A DNA stretch of 64,000 nt from Mytilinidion resinicola (Eukaryota > Ascomycota > Dothideomycetes > Mytilinidiales > Mytilinidiaceae): assembly GCF_010093595.1 (NCBI RefSeq), contig NW_022985456.1, forward strand, positions 456,104 to 520,103, written 5' to 3'. The notes beneath the pieces are model-generated. The model searched no databases and was not told where the DNA came from. It was given only the letters and a program-made list of their open reading frames with translations. How positions within the stretch are numbered: the first letter of the stretch is position 1; every line of letters starts with the position of its first letter. This document shows, one piece after another, positions 1 through 10,548 of the stretch. Made by a program: the position numbers and the translations under genes.

Positions 1-669
1 TATTAGCAGGCGTTAGCTATATGCACGCAACCTCTGCGATATAATACAAGGACTAGAAGTGAATTCTGGTATACTAGATACAGGCAGCGGAATGCGCAGA
101 GAATAGACTTGTATTATGATCCAGTTTTCAGATTACGGTTCTAAATCTGGCCCCCGCCAACGTCAAATTCCAGGTCTGTGGAAGCCGCCCATTGCTAAAA
201 ATAAGCACTCCTAAATATAGTACAAATTTGTGGTGCAGTGCACGCTGATTTAGGACTTGGAGACAGATAGTAGCCCCATGCTCCGTTTAAGGCTGTCCCA
301 GATATGGGCCACATGAGCCAAGACCTGCCAAGGCGATGAGTGTCCCATTTTCGGGCACATGAGCGACCCCTGCTAAATACCGTCTCGCCAACCTTGAAGT
401 GAAGTGGTCCGGTAACGGTGCCTGCGCCGGTGGTAGTCTTGGCATGGGTGACGTTTAGATGGAGAGGGCACTGTACGGAAGACACGGAAAGTAATGACGA
501 TGAATAGAAACGATAGTCAATTTAGCCTTTGATTGAATTTGGCTCCGGCTTCTGCACCCTAATAAGTTCTGTTACGATGATGCTGGGAAGCACATCGTAG
601 CTGAAATCGGGAATCCTCGTGAAGTAACGGGTGCGTGTCTATCTACGGGCCTGTCATTGCAATCAAATG
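1..669. other. No gene recognised
   Basis: Only short, biased open frames are present, and no protein family, RNA gene or clear repeat could be seen. It borders the minisatellite that starts near 670 and is probably part of the same repeat-rich, gene-poor segment. Confidence 0.5.
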
Positions 670-1080
670 GCTGACCTCTTCGAATTCGGCTGGCCCGCTC
701 AACTGCGGCTGGCCTGTTAATTCGGGCAGCCTTTCGAATTGGCTGGCCTTTCAGATTGGCTACAAGGGGGTAACATGAGCGGGCCAGCTGCCCTCCCTGC
801 AAGTTTTAGGGGCATTATAGTCGTATCCATGCTATTTCTCTAGGACTTTACTATAACGCCCCCAAAACTTGCAGGGAGGGCAGCTGGCCCGCTCATGTTA
901 CCCCCTTGTAGCCTTTTAGATCGGCTGGCCGCTAAGATTTCGGCTCGTCTCTTTGAGTTCGGCTAGCCTCTTCAAGTTCGGCTGACCTTTCATATTGACT
1001 GGCCTTTCGAATTGGCTGGCCACTAAGAATTCGAATAGCCTTTCAGAACTCGACTAGCCGCTCAGAATTCGGCTAGCCAA
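670..1080. repeat. Degenerate minisatellite of GGCTGGCC-type units
   Basis: About a dozen imperfect units of roughly 20-24 bp occur in tandem, each built around GGCTGGCC or GGCTAGCC followed by a TTTCGAATT or CTCAGAATT-like spacer. They occupy about 670-757 and 914-1080. The array is split by the 156-bp foldback element at 758-913. Units differ mainly by C/T and G/A changes, which would fit RIP-type decay, but this was judged by eye. Confidence 0.7.
758..913. mobile_element. Foldback (MITE-like) element, 63-bp inverted arms
   Basis: The arm at 758-820 and the reverse complement of 851-913 match over 63 bp with only two differences, both G/A transitions. A 30-bp loop (821-850) separates them. 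The element has no coding capacity and sits inside the minisatellite, which resumes on both sides. This looks like insertion of a non-autonomous foldback or MITE element into an existing array. No clean target-site duplication could be recognised because the flanks are themselves repetitive. Confidence 0.75.
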
Positions 1081-2147
1081 ATTCTAGCCCCAAAATAGGC
1101 GATACAGTCGACCTATTTCTAGTCCCGTTATCATTACATGTGGAATTATATGAATGGATATATTTAGAACGTACGCTAAAGATAGATGGATTTCCCGGTA
1201 TATACAAGAGTTCGCCGTCAGGAAAATATTTGTTGTGACATGGGATTGGTGTCATCTCGCCAAAGGTCTACAGATTCCATGTTGCTTGAATTGCCTGGGC
1301 TGTATCCGCCTTGAGGTGAGCTTCTGGCACAAATGGCTCCAACCCGACATTCTCGTGCGCTGCTAGTTTCTGCAAGAGCAACCTTTGTACTTCAAGCACC
1401 CCTTCAACCTCATACATAATGAGCTTTGGGTGGGCTGTAGATCTTGGTCCTCGGGAATGCACGACCTTTCCTTTATGCTTCTCCGCTCGAGTAATATTAG
1501 GAACATAATGTTGGGCCTAACGGCTTCTAATGTATGTACTTAGGGGTATGTCTAGTCTCCAATCTGCGGGAATAGTGATGCAAGTCTACTAGGGAATTCG
1601 ACGGCAGGTCAGCTACTTAAATAGCTCAGGGAGAGTCTGGTGTAGCGTTAAATCGGCCTAATCCTATTAGAGCACTTATCCTGTTCAGCGGTTAGTGTTA
1701 CACCCATCTGCGATTTGTTCAAGAGGGGAGTACGGTCCCGTACGTGAGTATCGAGTGTGCGGTGAGGTGAATACAGGAAATGGGAGGGGAGTACGGTCCC
1801 GTACGGGAGCATGCAGTGTGCGGCGAGGGACAAGCGGAATACTGAAAGACGTTAGCGATCGCGTTCCCGTACGGGAGTATGGAGTGCAGGGGCAAGAAAG
1901 CGGTGTTGCGGCAAGTGATAGGATTGATTGATTGTCAGACTATGGATGGGCGGGGTGCCTCATATATGTATCCATTCCCATTCCTGTCACATGGATTCAG
2001 CCACCAGGAATGCCGTGACATTCAACACTCCCACTCGATGGCTACCTTCGCTAAGAAGAGTGCCAGCGACCATTTGTCACGACTCTGACAGACCCCGTTA
2101 AAACCTTCAAAAACCCTCCAAGGCAAAAAGAAGGAAAGGGTGCCTGT
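1081..2147. repeat. Gene-free stretch with a 61-68 bp tandem repeat
   Basis: No gene was recognised. At about 1721-1897 a unit containing GTACGGTCCCGTACG followed by a GAGTAT..AGTGTGCGG-like tail occurs three times, at spacings of about 61 and 68 bp. The third copy is partial. The core is nearly palindromic (GTAC..GTAC). The remainder shows nothing that could be supported. Confidence 0.55.
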
Positions 2148-3250
2148 GTGTTCTGCCTATTTCGTGCTTATCACTCGATACCTAGCCCTCTCCGAAACCA
2201 TTCAAATCTGTCTCGTGTAAGAGGTTTGGTGAACCCATCAGCGACTTATGCTGTAGTTGGAACATACTTTAGTTCAACCGTTCCAACGGCTTAAACTTCT
2301 CCTTGCCACTTGCGCTGGATTTCTATATGCTTCGTGCGTGAGTGGTACTGTGGGTTTAAGGACAGAGCAATAGCGCCCTAGTTGTCGCCACATATAATTG
2401 TCGCGGCTTTTCCTTGGCTTATATTTAGCTTATTAAGGAGTCTCCTTAACTAGATTACTTCCTTAGTTGCTTAATCTATCCTATAAATTCTGCTTTACAG
2501 GTTAATAGAGCAACAACGCTCTGCCGCTTAGACTGCTAGCTGATTGCTCCGCTCCTAATATGAAATAGATATCCAGCCGTTAATTATCTTATATTGCAAC
2601 ACCCGGCCTAGTCTGCGTCTGTAAAGCCTTTTAATATCTAGAAGTGGCCCTTATATATAATTCTAAGGCCTTTTATACCTTTAAGGTACTGCAGGATGCA
2701 TTAAGCAAGCTTTATATATTATAGTCCAGGGTTTACTAAATACCGGCTTACTATAGAGACTGCATATACAATATCTCCTCTGGTTCTAAGCATAATGTAT
2801 ATTAGGGATCCTATAATACGCTGGTACTCCGCCTTTTAATCTAGAGGACAGTTGTATTCTAGGTTGTTTTCTAGCAGTGGGGAGGTCTCTATCGGCGTGC
2901 TAACAGGAGCGCAGTTGTCGATTCTAAACCAATAAACAACCTTATTAATATAGGCTTCTTAACTTAGGTACAGTATCCTGTTCTAACAGTCTTGCTAGAT
3001 GGATATCCCGAGGTAGTAGCTATATAGTCCAAGGTCTGTTATTTAGAAATAGTTTCTAAGGCCTCTCTTAGTTCTCTTAATTTCTGCAATACTTAGTCTA
3101 ATAATTAGAAGGTTGTTAACGTACACCGCAATATACATATTACTCCGAATAAAAATTCCAAGGTCGTTGTTAATTAGTTTAAAACCGAGACGGCATAGGA
3201 AGTTTATAAGGGTCTAGTAGTTTATTAACAGCACTGGTCTGGTCTCTAAC
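2148..3250 (-). mobile_element. Degenerate Ty1/Copia retrotransposon (RT-RNase H end)
   Basis: Read on the minus strand from about 3240 to 2150, the frame gives the end of a Copia polyprotein. The order is an RT segment with a mutated catalytic box (YVNNLLI in place of YVDDLLI), the YYLGI motif, a RIIGSLIYIM block, DIVYAVS..SRYL, a GFTDAD box, then the RNase H end with SRTKHIEIQ and VADGFTKPLTRDRF. The frame is broken by many stops. Several are TAA or TAG where CAA or CAG is usual in the family, as expected from RIP (CpA to TpA). The 5' part (gag, protease, integrase) and LTRs were not seen, so this is a truncated dead copy. Element borders are approximate. Confidence 0.85.
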
Positions 3251-4307
3251 TATCAACGTCGTGTGTAGACATGTGGGTACTTCGTGACGAAGCTGCACAT
3301 CAACATACCTTACAGACACCAGCCAATCTACACCGAACTACTTCGCACCACGATACCAGCACCATACTCAACCAAACACCAATCCTGTTTGCCCAAACTC
3401 CAACCCATTGTTTCCCTTGGGGGGGGAAAAAAAAAAACTCTAACCGAGCCGTGGCTTCTACCCACCTTCTCACCTCTCCACATCACCTCTTCAAGCCCCC
3501 GCCTCGAGACCCTGCCTGCCTACCCCACAACACTCTTGCTCCTTCCGACTATCATCCACCAAACTCGATAAGGGACGACTTTGCACAGTGGCCAGATGCG
3601 TACGCAAGCATCGGCACCAACCTGGAGTGGCAGAATTGGGATTGTAGCCTGTCCCCTCGAGTGTTACATCTACATCTCCCCACCCATCTACCGCTATGTC
3701 ACACGGCCTGGGAACTTTACCGGTCGCGCAGAGGACCCAGGACTGAAGCCGCAAACTAGCCCAGCTTGACTTCGCCTTGGGATTGTCGTGTCTGGTGTGA
3801 GTAGTGGGATTTAGTACATTGGCTGTGGACTAGTTCTCGCCAACATCTACCGGGCAATGTTCGCATCGCGTAGAGCCTTTTTGAGCCGTGGTAGAAGTTC
3901 TACGCTTCCTAGTGACAACGGACTCGTGGTGAGATTAGCGGGGCAGATTAGTGCACCGGAATGGTTGGATAACATGGGAGAAGCGAGGATGGTTCGGCTT
4001 GACGTAGTGCCAAATAGTATTTATAGGGTACCGAATTATGAGTTGTGGTACACTACATATACAGGCGCTGTGTCCACCTATCTGATGGTGTCTGAGGTGG
4101 CCGGCCCAGTAGAATACCGGTTGCGCAGAATAAGCTTTTACCTACCTAGCTCTCATTGACAGCTGTCAGGCATTCTCGACCGTGGAGATGTCTTAAGCAA
4201 GCCCGTGGTTTTGGTATGCTTTGTAAGCGTTGGATCGCCGTCGCTCCAATGTGTTGGTGTACCTAGATACTGAGCCCTGGGTGAGCTTCGTCCTCGGGAT
4301 ACGCTTT
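3251..4307. other. Intergenic, no convincing gene
   Basis: Small open frames exist on both strands (for example 3271-3759 and 3857-4159 on the plus strand), but they show no family similarity, no consistent splice structure and low-complexity composition. A G/A homopolymer tract lies near 3421-3440. Part may be 3' flank of the minus-strand DBR1 gene that ends at 4308. Confidence 0.5.
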
Positions 4308-6124
4308 TCACGACCATCCGCGGCCCCCGCGTCCGCGCCCGCCGCCCCTACCGCCGCCTCTCCACGGCCCACCTCCTCTGTTACCTCCCCTACCACCTCT
4401 TCCTCTTCCAAAGCCTGATCCTCCACGGCCCCCCCGGAAGCCATCTCTGTGGGAGTCCGGCCTAGGCCCATTCAGCGCTCGTTGCCGGCTCTCTTCCGTT
4501 CCCGCATGGAACGGATTCGGGATCTGTAGCAGGTCGCAGAAGCCTTGTGTGTGAGCGTTGTTGTACTCGAGCGGTTGTCCATCAACCTTCTCCCCTACCA
4601 AGGGATCGTACGGCGTAGCTGTGATGTGGAAGTCTTCCGGGACGAGCATCTTCTCCGATTTCACGATATTCTCCTCAACCCATGCTTCTTCCTTCTCGAT
4701 CAGCGGGCGGTAGTGCGCGTCGCCTTGATCAAAAGGGATGCGAGCTTCTGGATTGCCCAGAGCTAGGTCCGCGGCGAAGACGCGCGTGATGGCGAGCCAT
4801 TCTTTGTCGTATGAAAGGCGGAGCGGGCGGGTGAAAGGGGCCGGTTTTAGTGGCTCGACTTCCATGAGTTGGAGGAAGTGGCGGTTAGGGAGGCATTTGT
4901 CTAATGCTAGGAAGCGGGTAGTTTTGTTCTTGATGTCGGCTGGAGGTGGGAGGGTTTCGGGTTGTGGGTGCGCGCCGCCGTTTGCAGGACGGGAGAAGGC
5001 TGCTGGGAGAAGGCTCCGGATGTCTTGGGGCACTTCAGACGGACTTGCGCTAGTCTGTGAATTTGGCTTGGAAATATCACCATTTGAAGCTTGTGTGGTT
5101 GGTGGTTGGGCTGGTGTCGTTGAATCGTCCTCGTCGTCTAAGTCGAGATCTATCTCGGCATCGTTCTTTGGCGTCATCTGTGGAATTGCTGGCGTATCAT
5201 CATTCATATCGAGGTCAATCTCCTCATTGTTCTTCGGTAGAGTTTCTTTCGCCTGAGCTTTTGCTGAGACATCGGGGGAATCCTCGAAATTCCAGATGGC
5301 GGAGTACTTGATATGCATATGTGCACTGAACCAGTACGCAGGCCTGAGTCGATCTAGGATAAGCTTGGCTGCAACGCTCCCCAAAGTCCCATCTCGAGCG
5401 TCCTGTTCAAAATGTGACTTCTTCCGGAACAGCGTCTTCCAGTCGCCCTTCCACTCGATCCCTCGTGGCCAGTCATGGCTCAACCCAATGTCAACCTGAG
5501 TCCGTATTTGAAGTAGCTTCCTCGTATCCAGCTCTCTGACGTGGTATATGCTCTTGATATCATCCTGGTTATACGGTAGCCGTTCGTGATGTTGTTTCTT
5601 GTAGTTATATCCCTTCCAAATCCCCGAGAGTCCAGCTATCCTCAGCGGTCCCAGGCGCACCACGTTCGCCGCACCCATGTAGTAGATATTCGGCGCCACC
5701 CATCCGCCATAGTATAGTTCCCACAGGTAATTGCTGGCCTCGTGGTTCCCACCGATGAATATGGTCAGGTAGGGAGCATCTCGCGCGCCGGAGTAGTATT
5801 CGTGAAAGTCGCCGATTTCGCGGTATTTCGCTGGCATGGACACCACGTTCAGGTCGTAGGCATTGCGGACTGACTACCTATGTTAGTTACAGCGCTGTAG
5901 CTAGAGGGGCGCAATTTTTACTTGGAAATCTCCTCCTATGATCAGAAGGTCAACTCCGTCCCAGCCTTGACGTTCGCAGGTGTCTTGGATGGAGGCGTAG
6001 ATGGAATGCAAGGTGCCGTGACCCTAGACTGCGTGAGCCAAAGTCTGTTGGAGGGGCAGGAAGTACGTACGCATCCTTCTACGGCTATGCGCAGCCCTTG
6101 TGTTTCGACGATTAGGGTATCCAT
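4308..6124 (-). CDS. Lariat RNA debranching enzyme DBR1
   Basis: This metallophosphoesterase hydrolyses the 2'-5' bond of intron lariats after splicing. Exons are 6071-6124, 5922-6023 and 4308-5873, with introns of 47 and 48 nt, giving about 573 aa. The N-terminus LRIAVEGC is typical of the family. GGDFQ and SVRN at the exon 2/3 join, GNHE near residue 94, LSHDWP near 183 and SAHMHIK near 235 are the metal-binding and substrate motifs. A low-complexity linker follows, then a DBR1 C-terminal domain, and the protein ends in an arginine/glycine-rich RGG tail over the last 50 or so residues that may bind RNA. The start at 6124 is the ATG that places the conserved motif close to the N-terminus. 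It is transcribed divergently from the RNase P subunit gene. Confidence 0.95.
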
Positions 6125-6381
6125 GGCTTGCTGTATTGAAGCAGCTCGGACGCGGTTGACTTGGCCTCGGGGTGGAACGCTAGCGTGGAGCTGAGCTTTG
6201 CAGCTTTGGAGCTTTCGCCGTCAGGGCCGTCGACTACGAAAACTACGCGTTTGTCTCCAATGGAAGTCGTGGGTGAGTAAGGACGAAGGTGTAGTCGACA
6301 GACCGCAGATGTTCACTTAAATGCCTATGACGAGGACACGCGATTTTTCTATCTAGATTTTCTTCCTAACTCCAATCTAAA
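6125..6381. promoter_or_regulatory. Divergent promoter region DBR1 / RNase P subunit
   Basis: This 257-bp gap separates two start codons pointing away from each other, so it should hold both promoters. No specific factor-binding site or TATA box could be assigned with confidence. Confidence 0.4.
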
Positions 6382-7011
6382 ATGTCCACCAACACGTCCG
6401 ATAGACAGGCGCTGCAGTCACGGCTGCAATATCTGAAGGATGCAGCCCACCTCTTACACGCACAATCGCCAACAGCTGCAGCCGTTTTAGGCGCACAATA
6501 CGACAAGCTCCTAGTGGACAGGAACCTCGATCTTGAAGCTTCTCAAAAAGAATGGGATTCGCATCGCCGAGATATCTGCGGCGCATGCGGCAATCTGTTA
6601 ATTCCAGGACGATCTTGTCAGGTCTCCCAGGAGAGCCATTCATCGAAATCCTCGAAGGCCCCGAAGTCCAAGAGACGTACTGGTGATGTCGAGAAAGCGA
6701 TGGTGTACACGTGCTCGAGATGCGACGCAAAGACAGTCCAGCCCCTACAACGTCCACCAAAACTCCTGGGAAGACAGGCCGGGATCTCTAAATCACAAAA
6801 CCAGACGAATTCAAATCCGAGAGCAACCGCGATCTCTTCTGATGACACGTCTACCGCACCGAAATCTGCCAACGCAAGCAGCAAGAAAAGAGCCAAGGCA
6901 CGCAAGCAAGGCGGGCTGCAAGCTCTGTTGGACAAATCTAAGAGCGACACATCCAAATCGCGTCAGGGGGAATTTGGTTTGGACCTCATGGACTTCATGA
7001 AGGGAACTTGA
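6382..7011 (+). CDS. Rpr2/Rpp21/Snm1-family RNase P/MRP protein subunit
   Basis: This single-exon gene encodes 209 aa. An alpha-helical N-terminal segment with an RLQYLKDAAHLL motif precedes two zinc-binding cysteine pairs, CGAC at residues 66-69 and CSRC at 111-114, in the arrangement of the Rpr2/Rpp21/Snm1 family. These are subunits of RNase P (5' maturation of tRNA) or RNase MRP (rRNA processing) in the nucleus. The C-terminal third is lysine/serine-rich and probably disordered, ending in a short hydrophobic/acidic motif. The sequence does not decide between the RNase P (Rpr2) and MRP (Snm1) member. Confidence 0.85.
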   Translation: MSTNTSDRQALQSRLQYLKDAAHLLHAQSPTAAAVLGAQYDKLLVDRNLDLEASQKEWDSHRRDICGACGNLLIPGRSCQVSQESHSSKSSKAPKSKRRTGDVEKAMVYTCSRCDAKTVQPLQRPPKLLGRQAGISKSQNQTNSNPRATAISSDDTSTAPKSANASSKKRAKARKQGGLQALLDKSKSDTSKSRQGEFGLDLMDFMKGT

Positions 7012-7049
7012 AGCTCTATTCACATTCACTAAAACTCACATTTGGTAGG

Positions 7050-7330
7050 CAGGTTTTCTTAAACAAAAAGTGATAGTCCACGAGTCCCTGGTTCTGATTC
7101 CAAGCTTCCTATCCTTGAGTTACAGACTATTTCCGTGCTTCTGCATGCTTGTTCAGCACCGCTGGTGTGTTATTCAAATTCGTATAATGCCAGCTTTAGC
7201 AGGCCTGATATCTCTCCGGGCCACCTCAGACGGTGTTGAACTGCTACTTTTTGTTCAGCGGAGCCTCGTAGGGCTGAAATGGACAGGGGTGCCACCCAGG
7301 ACCGAATTTGCCCCACCGAGGGGCAGAAAA
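7050..7330. repeat. Dispersed repeat, copy 1
   Basis: This segment resembles two other places in the window, near 62724-62925 and 50456-50600. The best shared block is around 7190-7245 and reads as GGCCACCTCAGACGGTGTTG with flanking similarity (CCAGCTTT.GCA upstream). The 62.7-kb copy aligns over nearly 200 bp and the 50.5-kb copy is more diverged. No coding capacity was seen. It could be a decayed transposon or LTR fragment. The rest of the gap to 7590 shows nothing else. Confidence 0.6.
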
Positions 7331-7590
7331 GTTTTGGGCCTTCGTCATGCCGCAAAAGGAACCTTCGTGAACAGGCCACCAATAACACCCGCCTTCGGTG
7401 AAGCATTTGGCACCTCACCTATAACCTCGAAGAGCCTCACACCTTTCCATCTTATCTACACTTTGTACATGGACCAGGCAGCACGAAGTCCCTTCAAGAG
7501 TCATACACACCATTCCTGAACGATTGCGCCTAGTTCCCCGATATCAAATCCTCTGCCTCCACGTCCGATCCTGCTTCAAATCCGCACAGT

Positions 7591-9240
7591 ATGGCGGCAC
7601 CACCAGGCCTAGCGAAGGACCTCTTCGAGGACATGGGGCGAAAAGTGGCAGACGCGCAGGGCGAGGGAATTGACGACGGCGAGTCGAAAGTAGTCGACGA
7701 GATCGAGACTCTTTGCATGAACTGCCATGAAAATGTACGTAAATCACAGTCGACCTTTGGAGATATTGAAAATGCTAATCATGCATCAGGGCACCACCCG
7801 ACTCCTCCTCACCAAAATCCCCTTCTTCCGCGAAGTCATCATAATGTCATTCGACTGCCCCCACTGCAACTTCAAGAATTCCGAGGTCACACCCGCCGGA
7901 GAGATACAACAGCGCGGGTGCAAATACTCGTTCAAGGTAGACCGAGCTGCGGACCTCAACCGGCAGATCGTGAAGAGCGACACCTGCATATTCAGGATAG
8001 AGGACATCGACCTAGAAATACCCCCAGGCCGCGGACAATTGTCGAATGTGGAGGGCATCTTGAGCATGGTCGCCGAGGACCTTGCGCAGAAGCAGGCGGA
8101 GCGGAAAGAAGTCATACCAGAGGTCTACGAGCAGATCCAGGGCATCATCCGGACACTAGAAGCCATGAAGACCGGCCTGCAGTTCCCATTCGCCATCACG
8201 GTGAACGATCCCGCAGGGAATTCCTGGATAGAGCCGTCGCCAGATGACAAAGGCGGCAAGTACTTACGACACGAGTACGCCAGGACACCAGCGCAGAACG
8301 AGGCTATTGGACTTGGTGGCGGCGACGAGGAGGAGGCGGCGGAGGGAGACGCACCGCCTTCAGAAATACGGCCGGAGTACCAAGCCTCGCAAATGTACCC
8401 GCACATGCCAGCAGCCGGCACGAACAACGTCGACGACGATGAGATTGAGGAAAACCAGGTCTACTCATTCCCCGCCACCTGCCCCGGATGTACCAAGCCT
8501 TGCGCGACCAAAATGAAGATGGTTAATATCCCCCACTTCAAGCAAGTCGTGCTGATGAGCACGGTATGCGAGTACTGCGGATGTAAGCTCCCCCACGACC
8601 CACCCAACCCCCAACGTACACTGAGTCCCTTTTAGATCGAAGCAACGAGGTCAAAACCGGCGGCGCCGTCCCCGAAAAAGGCCGCCGCATCACCATCTCG
8701 GTCGAAAACAAAGCCGACCTCTCCCGCGACATCCTAAAGTCCGGCTCCTGCGCCGTGCGCTGCCCAGAACTCAACCTCGAAATGGAACCCGGCACGCTCG
8801 AGGGCCGCTTCACCACCATCGAGGGCATTTTGACCCAGGTGCGCGACGACCTGCGCAACTCCATCTTCGACGAGGAGAGCGGCGGCAGCGGCAGCGACTC
8901 TGTCCAGAAAGAGGCGAGGGCGAAGTGGGACGCGTTCTTCGAGAGGATCGATAAGGGGATTAGGGGGGATGTGAAGTTTACGCTGATACTGGAGGATCCG
9001 TTGGCCGAGAGCTATGTGCAGAGCTTTACGGCGCCCGAGCCGGATCCGCAGATGACGGTCGAGGATTATGTGAGGACGCATCAGGAGGAGGAGGATTTGG
9101 GGCTGAATGATATTAAGACTGAGGGGTATGAGGAGGGGCAGGCGAGGGAGGAGGTAAAGGTGGAGGAGGCCAAGCTGGAGGAGGCCAAGGCCAAGGCGGA
9201 GGAGGCAGCGAGTAATGGGATGGTGGCGGAGGGAGGTTAA
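7591..9240 (+). CDS. Zinc-finger protein ZPR1
   Basis: Exons are 7591-7734, 7790-8582 and 8636-9240 (introns of 55 and 53 nt; the first has a GCTAATC branch site), giving 513 aa. The protein has the duplicated ZPR1 layout: a first C4 finger (CMNC at 42-45, CPHC at 71-74) followed by a beta-barrel domain, then a second C4 finger (CPGC at 279-282, CEYC at 308-311) and a second domain containing GGAVPEKGRR. The C-terminus is a charged, glutamate/alanine-rich tail. ZPR1 is a eukaryote-wide essential factor that binds eEF1A, and recent work in yeast assigns it a chaperone role in eEF1A folding. Length and motif order match the family, so the model is secure. Confidence 0.95.
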
Positions 9241-10548
9241 TTGATTGGGGCTGGGGGGGGTAAGGGCGTGTATAAATACTAGGGATTGCTCTCACGAGCT
9301 GTAGGAATGGCCGATGGATTACATTGTGGTACTGAGTTTGTGGGGTTTTTCATGGACGTGATATTAGCAAAATCAAACTCCTCCGTCATGGTTGGCGACG
9401 TCTAAGGTCGCCCAACATAATCTCAAAACGTTCAAAAAAAAAAGGAAGTCAACACTCGTTCGGATATCTGCAGGTATATCAAACCCATCCCCATCCCCGC
9501 GCCCAGGGGCCTACGGCGGCCGCAAGGCGGTGTATGCATTCTTGCACTGCTTCAGGAAACTTAGCCGCCTATCAACTATAATCCACAGCCCCTATTCAAC
9601 CTTCATATCCCCCGTCAGCCGACTCCCCAGCACCACCGTGACCCACAAGCTACCACTCACAGTCCCTAAGCATACTGTTATAGCGATACCGCATCTAGCA
9701 GGCTATCATATCAGCTCTCTCCTCCCCACGTCTCTGAGCAGGAGTTCGGTGGTACTGACCTAAAAACCGCGAGCACACGGGCGTGAAACGGGAGTACAGT
9801 AAAACCCCGTTACATGTTTTCGGGGTATAGTGATATACTTCACAGAGTGATACATTCTGGCTTCCACTACATTCCAAGCTTGTAGTAGTAGATGGCGTGG
9901 GGGTGGGGTAGCTAGGGGGTGGGCTAGCCTATCTCGAGTTTGGGAGTCGTGGGCCCTTCGGGTGTGTAAGTACCTGGCGGTGTGGTTGGAGTTGATGGAG
10001 ATGTAGATCTTGCCGAACTTGTGGTGATAGACGGCATGGGTGTGGGGTTTCTGGGAGGTGGGTTAGCTTTATTTCGAGTCTGGGAGCAGCTCTTGTATAC
10101 ATGTTTGGTGTGTGCTTGAAGTTGATGCAGAGACCGCGGAGCTCGTAGGAGCAGATCGGGTGGCATCCCCAGACGAGCCCGCCGTTGTGAGAGCAACATC
10201 TTCTAGCCAGAGACCTACGAGGTCGGACCTCCCTTGATCCTGCGGTTTTGGGGGCCACTGCCTTATGGAAAGCCCACGCGTGACTCTTGGTATAGTGATA
10301 CCACCCCTCGGAAGAAGGCGTATTACTATAGCGGAGGTCTAGTGTAGTTGAGATAGTGATGGCTTGGGGGGCCACGCTGGGTGGGTATCGCGTGCGTGTA
10401 TGGATTTGAGAAGTTGGAGGTTGAGAGCAGCGGTAAGGTAGCGAGATCGAAAAGCGTCGAGGAATTGGTCGTGGAGCGTTTTGAGGGAGAGAAGCGAGTT
10501 GCTGTCACCTCTTAAATCTGTGGGTGCATGGCTCTTGCTTCCCGAAGC
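9241..10548. other. Gene-free stretch with a local direct duplication
   Basis: No gene could be supported. A segment at about 9889-9947 (GTAGATGGCGTGGGGGTGGG and following) recurs with changes at about 10028-10086, offset 139 bp, suggesting an old tandem duplication. Open frames in this interval are low complexity. Confidence 0.5.

Noticed and set aside
3271..4159. Plus-strand ORFs of 95-162 codons
   Set aside because: Proline/histidine-rich low complexity, no similarity and no partner splice sites.
9392..9763. 123-codon ORF downstream of ZPR1
   Set aside because: Serine/proline-rich with no recognised domain; region contains duplicated noncoding blocks.
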